In this document: positions 47,224 to 55,109 of the stretch, in pieces | Layout: every line of letters starts with the position of its first letter | How positions within the stretch are numbered: position 1 is the first letter of the stretch | Assembly (NCBI GenBank): GCA_036897095.1 | Contig: JAYMSP010000373.1 | Span: 1 to 55,109 of the forward strand | Direction of reading: 5' to 3' | DNA length: 55,109 nucleotides | From: Plantago elongata | Lineage: Eukaryota > Streptophyta > Magnoliopsida > Lamiales > Plantaginaceae | Made by a program: the position numbers and the translations under genes | The notes under the pieces: generated by a model | What the model saw: only the letters and a program-made list of their open reading frames with translations | Told to the model about the DNA's origin: nothing | Database searches by the model: none

Positions 47224-49623
47224 ATGGCAATAGCTCGTACAGTGACAATAGCACAATCCAAATCAGCACAATCAAAATCAAGTGGAAGATGGAGCAATTT
47301 ATCCAAATATGCATGTCGTATTTATTTCTTCATCATCCTTCTCCAGGTTCCTCTTTTCAGGTCATTACTCTTCTTTTTACCAATTCATACCTAGACAGAC
47401 AGATGCATCTATGTAGATTTTATTCAATCTTAACTGGATTTACTTCCTCTTTTGATGTTTTTAATCATCAAATTTCACTTTTTCGATTACTTACGACGAT
47501 TTTATTACTTGCGGACTTATGTATTTTTTTAGATCCGAATAAATATGTTTACTCGACTTGATTCGTAGATTCTTAATGATCAATCTGAATAGCACTATAT
47601 TGTAATTCAGTAAAGTTGTTATTTTGAACTGGAATGTGATGAAAATATCTGATTTTGATAAACTTAGTTTGGAATTGGGAGCTGCACTTACTAGTTGCAG
47701 AATGTAGGTAGACTATATTGACTATTGAGGTTGAAGTTGATGTTTATTTGTGGTTACTGGTTAGGGAACTCTCAGCTTACAAGTTGTAGTGATTGATCCT
47801 ATTTATGTGTTATGTGAAACAACATTGAAGAGCAAGTGGAATTATTTGATTTGTTTATAACCATGCCATGAATGGGATCCACTTTCATTAGACTTTCAAC
47901 TTTTCTCTTGAATATATGTTGTCGGTGTACTTTTTGATTTAGAATTTAGGAGAGCGTTACTGCGTTCTCCTCGTTTCAAAAGTCTCAATAGAGACAGCAC
48001 AAGACTGTAGAGTGGAATACATTATGACTTAGTAGATTTGATCTTACGTTAAGGTTGCCTACCCCAGAATTTGTATCATCTTCATTGTTCCCTGTTTGCA
48101 CAAATCAAGAATCAGTGATGTATTGTTCACCATGAGCATGCTCCAAAAGGAGCTCTTATTCTTTTCAAGCTAATGTTTTGTTAGAACCGCCTAATGATAT
48201 GGTCCTCCTCTAGTTGTACATTTGTGCGTTATTACAACTTTCCAAGAGTATAAATAGTACTCCGATCTCTTGGTACTCATGCTTCATACACTTATGAGCG
48301 AAGTCAGAGGTAGCTCATGCCTCATGGCACCATTGACCCAGAATTTTGCTGCAATTAATTTTGTTTTGGTACTGCAAATGCCCTGATACATGATGTAGTT
48401 CTTTGTGATGATAATAAGCATTTTGTGGTGATTGCTATTTCAAAGCTTGCAAGTTTGAAGCTTTCTTGGCAACTTTGCAACTCGAGGAATTTTTAATCTT
48501 TTGACATCAGATCACTCTGTGAACATTAGTACACAGGAGTTGATCATTCTTTTGTAAAGAATATGAGTTAGTATATATCAATACAGTCAAAACTTAAAAG
48601 TAGTTTATGTGGTTTCTAACAAGGAAAGAACAGGAAGCACTGTTTTCTAATGCTAAGACTAATAAGCTCACTTTTAGTTCCCTGTTTTTGGCATTTATTT
48701 CTCAGGATTCAGTGTAGATCTGGCATGTGCACAACACCTATTCATGTAACCTCTTCTCAATTGGTTGCTAGCGAGATCTTTCCTCTTCCAGTGGTGAAAG
48801 CCATGCTCTATCCTGGAGCCATTGTGCATGGCCTCGTGAATAATATGACTGTGCCAAGTTGGAATGATCTGCTCAGCATCTATCACTTAACTGACATAAA
48901 AGAGGCATCTGCATTACCAGACCTACAACGTTTGGAGGTTTGCTTCTGCCTTTGATTCATTCTCTCTGAATTTCATTGGATTTAACCTCTTCAAATTTCT
49001 GTACTTTGAAATTGATTCTACCTCTTTTATGCACTCGTACATGTCTGTTATGGTTAATCATCTAATTTATGCTAATTCTCTCATTATGTAAAAGAGAGTG
49101 TGTGCTCTCTCGTATCCTGATTCACACATGATAATTCTTTCTCTATAAATTTAGGCACGTGAAAGTACTCAAATCATGTAGTAGTAAACACTGACAATTT
49201 AGACGCATGTCATTAGAGGTCTACTCCATGGTCAAATATATCCAGTCGAAAGAGTCCATGCCATGTTTTTTGTCATGTGAGATTGTAGCTTATCCCGAAC
49301 ATGCTTCTGGTTGTTTTGACCAGGTTCTTGCTGGAAGTTACTTCAGTGTGGCTGGTTCCTTAATTGGTCTCATAAAACCTGGGAGAATGAGCATGTTTGG
49401 TACTCTTCTAATTACCTGGGGTCTTGTCAAAGAAGGGATACTTAAAAAGCCCATACATGTGGATCCATCAACAGCAGTATTTGTCTACCCAACTATGTTG
49501 ATCGCAGTGGTCTCTGCTTTCTTATCGGTAAAATTCGATCTTAAGAAGGCAGCCGCCAAAAGTGCCCCAGCTCGGCCTATTGCGACACCTCTGAAGAGCT
49601 CTTCAAAATCGAAACTGAAGTGA
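47224..49623 (+). CDS. Plant-conserved multi-pass membrane protein of unknown function
   Basis: Three exons (47224-47360, 48706-48937, 49324-49623) give 222 aa. The first hydrophobic segment is at about 29-45 (YACRIYFFIILLQVPLF). A soluble stretch follows with MYLCTTPIHVTS-like order (actual CTTPIHVTSSQL) and VVKAMLYPGAIVHGLVNN. Three more hydrophobic segments lie at about 127-140, 145-163 and 174-192 (YPTMLIAVVSAFLSV). The tail is Lys/Ala/Ser-rich and basic. The donor at 47361 was chosen because the earlier GT at 47347 would bring a stop into exon 2. I know of no assigned function. Its place next to OCP3 suggests it corresponds to Arabidopsis At5g11280; that is from memory of gene order and needs checking. 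The gene converges with the one at 51304-50024. Confidence 0.8.
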
Positions 49624-50023
49624 TTCCAGGATACAGTGCTTGGATTTCAACTGACACTCTTGCTTTTCAACTCACAGACTATTAGCTACTGAAGCTTTTT
49701 TCTCCTGGGATTTGTAGCAAAGTTTGCCAAGTTACCTGAGTGTTAAAAGAGAGAATCCATCTGTATCATTAACAGTGATAAATCAGGCTGTGGAATTGCC
49801 AAATGTAAAATTTTGACGTGGAGTCTCATGCGATTGCTATTTGTTCTTATTGAATTATTGGTTTCTCGAACTGTTTTTTCTGCTAAAGAAAACCTGACAT
49901 ACAAGTGAAAAAATTCCTCATATATGAGCTTAAAGAATCTACCAGTAGTATGGAAGTCACCAATAGTTCAGTAAGTGAAAGGACTTGTATGTTGATCTTA
50001 CATTGTACCAAAATACTCTAGAG
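49624..50023. other. Convergent 3' region
   Basis: 400 bp between two converging stop codons, long enough only for the two 3' UTRs. No feature was seen. Confidence 0.5.
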
Positions 50024-51304
50024 TCAGAGATTAATTCCATGTAGTAAGAACATATTTCCTCTATAAGGAATCAATCTGTTATCAGATCCAGGACACCACA
50101 TATGGCCTTGGACCACCAAATCTCCTTTCATGTTTGCTGCTTCCCAAACAAACTTAAACAGACCCAGTGATCTATCTAGTTCCTTCATCGCATTCCTGAT
50201 GACTTGTTCCTCATCAGAAGCCAAGATCTTCCCGGTATAGAAACAAAACTTTTCACCATCAACCGCATGCAGCCCTCCACGAACTTCTAGCTCGACATCT
50301 CTGACACTCCTGTAAAGATAGTATAACAGCAGGGTAAAGAAACATTCCGAAGAAGAACTTAATCCGTATGTAAGCTGCTCTTGCACCAAATGCTCCTGGT
50401 ACTGGTTCTGCTTATACCCAATGTTCTTATCAATCAATACATCGGTAATCAGATCTAAACCTCGTTTCATAGCTTCAACCTTCGTAACGTGACAAGCAAG
50501 CTCATTTTCATACATTAGACAATTAGTGAGATCAATAAACATATCAAGAACATTTTCCCACTTGGGAGAATCGGATGAGTCATCGCCTTTTGTAGGCGCA
50601 GGCCGCATCCATGAAGTGGACCCTGGGTCATAAGAGGTGGCATTGTCAAGAAACTTCAAACAACCAACAGCTATTTGGTGTGCAAGCTTGATCTCTTTAC
50701 TCTGACATCTGTAAACAAGAACATCGATCTCAGATTTCAAGCTGTTCAGTATCTCCTCAAGTGTACTGGTCCATATCCTATGATGTGTCACCTGCGGGTA
50801 TATAGTTTGACGAAATACCTTCCTGTGCCGCTTAGAAATGCCCAATATCTCAGCTACTATCCTCAACGAGTTGACAGATACCGCTTCTTTTTCATGTCGC
50901 TTTCTAAAGCATAGAAACTCTGTATTTCTCCTGTTATGAGACAAGTCCATCATGTTCTTCCTCATAGTTGCCCGAACTGCCGGATGGCCTATAAGAACTC
51001 TACCAAATGCTTTGAAAGCAAGCATTTTTCGCTCCAGTTTATCATCATAAACTCTTGAATAATCAACCACATTCACAAGTCTTCCATCAATCAAATCCAC
51101 TCCTTTCAAAGAATGGCTCCATTTCTGCATCTTCGAAAACGCCTTTTCGTACCATTCGGAAGAATAAAGGTCTTCCTCCTCCTCTTCTTCTTGATAATGG
51201 GATTTAGAACGATGAGATAGTAGCCTGAGATTCATCACTCGGTTATGTTTATACATCAAGCTGTTCACTCCAAGCAGATACTTGTGCAATTGGTTAGAAC
51301 CCAT
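50024..51304 (-). CDS. Plant-conserved protein of unknown function, single exon, 426 aa
   Basis: An uninterrupted ATG-to-stop frame with even codon use and no internal decay. The first 35 residues are basic with few acidic residues (HKYLLGVNSLMYKHNRVMNL), possibly an organelle transit peptide. A Glu run follows at about 39-45. The rest looks alpha-helical and soluble, with YEKAFSKMQKWSHSLKGVDL, AFKAFGRVLIGHPAVRATM, a middle low-complexity linker (TKGDDSSDSPKW) and a conserved-looking end: LGLFKFVWEAANMKGDLVVQGHMWCPG and YRGNMFLLHGINL. I associate this end with an uncharacterised plant family but cannot name a domain. The long intronless frame could mean an ancient retrocopy or simply a one-exon gene. 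An upstream reading frame precedes it (51501-51382). Confidence 0.85.
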   Translation of the reverse strand: MGSNQLHKYLLGVNSLMYKHNRVMNLRLLSHRSKSHYQEEEEEEDLYSSEWYEKAFSKMQKWSHSLKGVDLIDGRLVNVVDYSRVYDDKLERKMLAFKAFGRVLIGHPAVRATMRKNMMDLSHNRRNTEFLCFRKRHEKEAVSVNSLRIVAEILGISKRHRKVFRQTIYPQVTHHRIWTSTLEEILNSLKSEIDVLVYRCQSKEIKLAHQIAVGCLKFLDNATSYDPGSTSWMRPAPTKGDDSSDSPKWENVLDMFIDLTNCLMYENELACHVTKVEAMKRGLDLITDVLIDKNIGYKQNQYQEHLVQEQLTYGLSSSSECFFTLLLYYLYRSVRDVELEVRGGLHAVDGEKFCFYTGKILASDEEQVIRNAMKELDRSLGLFKFVWEAANMKGDLVVQGHMWCPGSDNRLIPYRGNMFLLHGINL

Positions 51305-51381
51305 TACCGGCCAATATCTTGGATTCTGACAACTGGGGTTTTTACTTGAAACTCTAAAGAAGCAATAAAAGCCAGTAGAAG

Positions 51382-51501
51382 TCAGTCCAGACCAGTGAAT
51401 TCGCCATGTTTTGGAGTAACTCTCACAGGCATTTCATCGAACAGGTTGCGTGTGTTATCAGCTGAACCTCGAACTAACTTTCCATCATTGATGGAGGACA
51501 T
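51382..51501 (-). other. Upstream open reading frame (39 codons)
   Basis: ATG at 51501 to TGA at 51384-51382, ending 77 bases before the 426 aa frame. The peptide contains NTRNLFDEMPVR, which resembles the helix-turn-helix signature of a pentatricopeptide repeat. If transcribed with the main frame it would be an inhibitory uORF. Alternatively it is a relic exon of a PPR gene. Confidence 0.35.
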
Positions 51502-51935
51502 TGATAATGATAGGGGTTATCTAAAAAGCTTCTTCCATTCCTAGTCGTACAACTCCACTGAAAAATACTAGTACAGATCCTGTAGTTGAGTGAGCGATCG
51601 AGTTGACTTTGTTTCTCTTCCTTAATTTCGTTATTTCTGTTTAATGATGAACCAGTTTGGGCCTTTGGGGATAAGTCGTTCTAGAGCGGCCCGATTATGG
51701 TGATGAGAGAACTGGGCCTAGGTTGAAAGCCTGAAACCAGGTTGGACTTTGATGCTACTCTTTCCGTCTCGAAAATAAACTCTCATTTACCTTTTTTAAT
51801 TAACAAAATAGAGCAATTGGGAGTATTAAATTATAATTGAATAGAGAATTCAAAGTAATGATATAACAAAATATGAGAGGGTGGGGAAATCCAATTTCGA
51901 TTTCAATTTTCGTTTAATTTGAGCAGAATGATAAT

Positions 51936-52971
51936 CTTTTCTGAATGAGATTCTGAAATATATGAAACTCTAAAAGAGTTTTTCTTCAAATAAGTATTTT
52001 AATCTAATAATTTTTTTTGTTTCTCAAAATTTTAGGAAATCTAGAGATTTTAGTATTCTCAAACTCTCCTTTCTCAGTGCTATTAAAAACCACGTAACCT
52101 GCATGAATTACAATTTTCTCTATCCCAATTTATTCTCAAGTTTCTCAAGTCTGATATATTCTCAAGTGTATATAATTTCTTCTCATATTATTGTATGTGT
52201 AGTTATATTGTTATCATATTGTTGGTTATATGTTTTGAAGCTGAGAGGTAGTTAAATTGACTTCCATGTGAATTTTTAAAAAATCAAACATGTGGTCTTT
52301 CTATACAGTCCGTAGCACTTTTGTGTTCGTAGCACTTTAGTATGTTATATAGTTGTGATACATGGAAAATTTACAAGTTGTTTGAGATTTATGATGTGCT
52401 TTCCTGATTTTAGCTAATCATGTTTTAAGAGATACCAATCAACCAATAGTGATTCACCATATGATGTGTTTCTCCTTCTCTTAATGTTTGCTTCAGGAAT
52501 TTAAACATTTTTCACCTTGAACGTTTTAGTTTCCTGAATCAAGCTATATGTCAAAGTCTTTGGTGTCCCAGCTTCTTTTCTGAATGGGATTTTGAAACTT
52601 GAAAAACCAAGTCTTTATGAAACTCTATAAGTTTTACTTCAAATAAATATTTTACCCTAATAAATTTCTTTGCTTCTCAAAATTCTAGAAATTCTAGAGA
52701 TTTTAGTTTTCTCAAACTCTCCTTTCTCACTACTATTTAAAATCACATAACCTACAAGAATTACAATTTTTTCTATCCCAATAATCAAGACATCGATTGA
52801 TATATTCTCAAGTTTCTCAAGTCTAATTTATTCTCAGATAAGTGTATATAATTTCTTCTCATATTATTGTGCGTGTAAATATATTATTATTATATTGTTG
52901 GTTATATGTTTTGAAGCTGAGCAGGTAGTTAAAATTGACTTCCAAGTGGATTTTTAAAAATTAAACATGTT
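51936..52971 (+). repeat. Large direct repeat, two copies of about 350-400 bp
   Basis: Copy 1 at about 51936-52295 and copy 2 at about 52573-52971. They share cttttctgaatg(a/g)gatt, tatgaaactcta, tctcaaactctcctttctca, cacataacct/cacgtaacct, tatattctcaag, gtgtatataatttcttctca and gttggttatatgttttgaag. A 280 bp unique spacer separates them. The copies differ by many substitutions and small indels, so the duplication is old. Confidence 0.8.
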
Positions 52972-53221
52972 TCTCTGAATAAATTCAGAAGATGGGACTT
53001 TTCCGGACAGAAGTATGCATTTTGTATTTAAAAAATTGACATTATTACCATTATAATTCTTTTGGATTTTAGCTTTTAAGTGTAATGTTGCCAGTTGCCC
53101 CATACGATTCAAGCATATTTGTTCTAAACTTCCTTAGAGCAGCAAAAAAATGTGTAATAATTAATGTTATTGTTAAATTAATTTTTTACCACTTTCATCT
53201 ATTCAGGATAATCGCAACCAT

Positions 53222-54216
53222 AATGGCAGAAGAACCAAAATTTCAAAATCTCAACAGTATTGATAGACGCATTATGAACTTGAAGGCCAAAGTTATAGTT
53301 TTGGTGAAGAAACGAATGAGGCAGTCCGACAACAACAAAAAATCAAGTTTCAAAAATTGATTCTTGCTGATGAATGGGTAACAAAATTTTATTTTCTTTG
53401 ATAGAATTAACAATTTTGTTTTGCAGTTACCGTTTTACTGTTCAAGTAATGGATTCAAGTGGAGATCTTGACATGACATTGTTTGGTGACTCGGCAAAAA
53501 AGGTGTTGCATTTCTACAAAAGAAATCAGGTATAATTAGTTAATTTCTTGGTCATTCTTACATCGTCATTCTTCCTCCTTTTGAAAAAACTATTTGCGTG
53601 GTTATAGATTTGAAATTGTAGGGCACTGTCATACTTCAACATAGATAAATTCTTATAATTGAGATCACTTATTCCCCGAGACATAACCACTTTATGTTGT
53701 ACAGTACTATACATTTGTTTGAACTTGTCTGCTTTGTGTTCGTTTCAGTCCATTGTCATCTCTAAAATTAATATGTATATTCTATTAGGATTCGGAATCA
53801 GTGAAGAATGATATTAATAGCTTCCTCGAAGTCCGGAGGTGGAAAATGACAATTTTCAAACAACCATACAACAATAGAGGAGTAACGACGATGTCATACA
53901 ACGTTAACGAGATGATATCAATTGATGACACCACATCAGATGTCATACAGATTGTCACGCCTGCTACACCTGCTAATCTTGATTCTCTAACAACTGCTAG
54001 GATCAAGAATGAAGAAGGTAAGCTCAAAAAACATAATAAATTCAAATGAATTTTTCTGCATTCAATACATACTTAAAAAAAACTGACTTGACTAGTATTC
54101 CACAAATAGCAGAAGAGGATGCAAAAAGAAGAACTACTGTTGAAAAGAGGAATGTTGCTGCAAAAAGAAAGATCAGTTTCACAGATGATATAATGGAAGT
54201 AGATTTGGAAATTTAA
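53222..54216 (+). pseudogene. Shortened RPA70-like single-strand DNA-binding protein gene
   Basis: The first exon (from ATG 53222) reads EEPKFQNLNSIDRRIMNLKAKVIVLVKKRMRQ, like the start of an OB-fold. It then hits a stop after an A run; the continuing sense (KFQKLILADEW) is in the +1 frame. Later exons 53427-53529, 53789-54017 and 54110-54216 join in phase. They encode YRFTVQVMDSSGDLDMTLFGDSAKKVL (the RPA70 C-terminal OB-fold signature), FLEVRRWKMTIF and a basic tail (VAAKRKISFTDDIMEVD) with a normal stop. The central OB-folds and the zinc ribbon are missing. RPA70 copies of this kind are scattered in plant genomes and some Helitrons carry them. The frameshift and missing middle make it a probable pseudogene, though the last three exons are undamaged. 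Confidence 0.75.
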
Positions 54217-55109
54217 GATAAATATGGTGTACTCACCCAAGGATCTGACATACCCTTTGTGTTCACTACCTGGAGTTTTGTTGTTAAGTTGCTAATTATA
54301 TTTTTCTGTCTTTCTAAGAAAAGAAAAAAACCTCTGCATAAATTTTATTTGAACATATATCTTATCTATGTTTACATATGCCATAAAAACTTGTTTAAAC
54401 ATCATTTACTACTAGTGTATCTTATCGATCACTGCCGTTAAACTTAAAGATTCATGTCTTAGTTTCAGACAACATGACTTGTGATGATTCTTAAAAGCTT
54501 GGTTAACTGGTTAGATATATTTTACATAGCTGGTGATTCTTAAAATCTTGGTTATTCTAAGTTTTCAGTTTCGACATGTCAAAGTACTACTACAAGTTGA
54601 TATAGGATTCTTATTTGTACAAGACATACCTCTTGCAGAAACTGTTTATTTTTACCTATTTCCTTAGCATGCTTATAAACCTTTAAAAATTAATTAGCCT
54701 GAAAATCAAGAGATGTGGCATGTTTATTCTAGCAACTATGCGATTTTCATATTTTCATTGGTTTGTTCTCATGTTTTTTTTTTTACTTTGCATCTTTTCG
54801 GAAGAGCCACTCTTGGAAATTGAATGACCAGTGAATTGGGAGGAGTGGTTGGTGTTATTCTTGGTGAGGAAGATGAAGTAACAATATTGATTTTGTGTGG
54901 ATATTATAGGAGAGGAATTATAGGGGAATAAGAAGAACAAGATTGATGGCTTTCAGTTAAGCTAGCTTTAAGGTTTCTTTGTACTCAAATTATGGATACT
55001 CCTGTGTTTCTTGATATTTCCATTCTGCATATCTCTTCTTTTTCAACTCCTCTTGAACTGGGTTCTTTTGTGTGATGAAAATTGCACTTATACGCAGTTT
55101 CACATTTCA
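54217..55109. other. AT-rich end of the window, no gene supported
   Basis: No exon with a recognisable domain. A sequence with ggtgattcttaaaa(t/g)cttggtta occurs twice within about 54480-54560 (a short imperfect direct repeat). Confidence 0.4.

Noticed and set aside
51752..51900. Possible Stowaway-like end (tactctttccgtctcgaaaa)
   Set aside because: No convincing inverted partner end nearby.
51936..52971. LTR retrotransposon with the two repeats as LTRs
   Set aside because: The spacer is only ~280 bp with no primer-binding site, polypurine tract or gag/pol sequence seen, and the copies are too diverged and uneven in length.

Overview
This is a eudicot plant nuclear genome segment. The evidence is long AT-rich intergenic DNA, GT-AG introns, and eight recognisable plant protein genes. 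HY5 reads closest to asterid versions as I remember them (C-terminal end [10 protein letters not shown]), so an asterid is my inference. No tRNA, rRNA or CRISPR array was seen.

Layout. 1-12.9 kb is repeat-rich accessory DNA with one gene, a secreted EG45/plant-natriuretic-peptide-like protein (minus, 9088-8477). It also holds four copies of a ~200 bp repeat, a duplicated ~230 bp coding-like module, a degenerate minisatellite and two MITE-like elements. 13.0-16.2 kb is EMG1/NEP1, an 18S rRNA pseudouridine methyltransferase (plus), followed by a 664 bp Harbinger-like element with TTA target duplications. 18.5-21.4 kb is a Brittle1-type carrier (plus), and 23.6-22.2 kb an Alba protein (minus). 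26.1-27.2 kb holds Helitron helicase relics. 33.9-27.9 kb is a 14-exon cellulose synthase of the CESA1 type (minus). 34.4-36.7 kb is a longer broken Helitron helicase. 41.7-38.6 kb is HY5 (minus), 46.2-43.8 kb OCP3 (minus), 47.2-49.6 kb a small multi-pass membrane protein (plus) and 51.3-50.0 kb a single-exon 426 aa plant protein (minus). 52-55 kb has a ~350 bp direct repeat and a broken, shortened RPA70-like gene.

Gene relationships. These are independent single-gene transcription units with intact, phase-consistent splice models that I derived by hand. The order matters: BT1 and CESA1 are neighbours on Arabidopsis chromosome 4, and HY5 and OCP3 are neighbours on chromosome 5. This window joins both pairs, suggesting an ancestral gene block. 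The CESA1-like gene lies between Helitron helicase fragments in the same orientation on both sides. No clearly new multi-gene system was found. The best candidates for undescribed biology are the R/D repeat family in the first 12 kb (possibly a transposon with long inverted ends carrying a coding module) and the shortened RPA-like locus.
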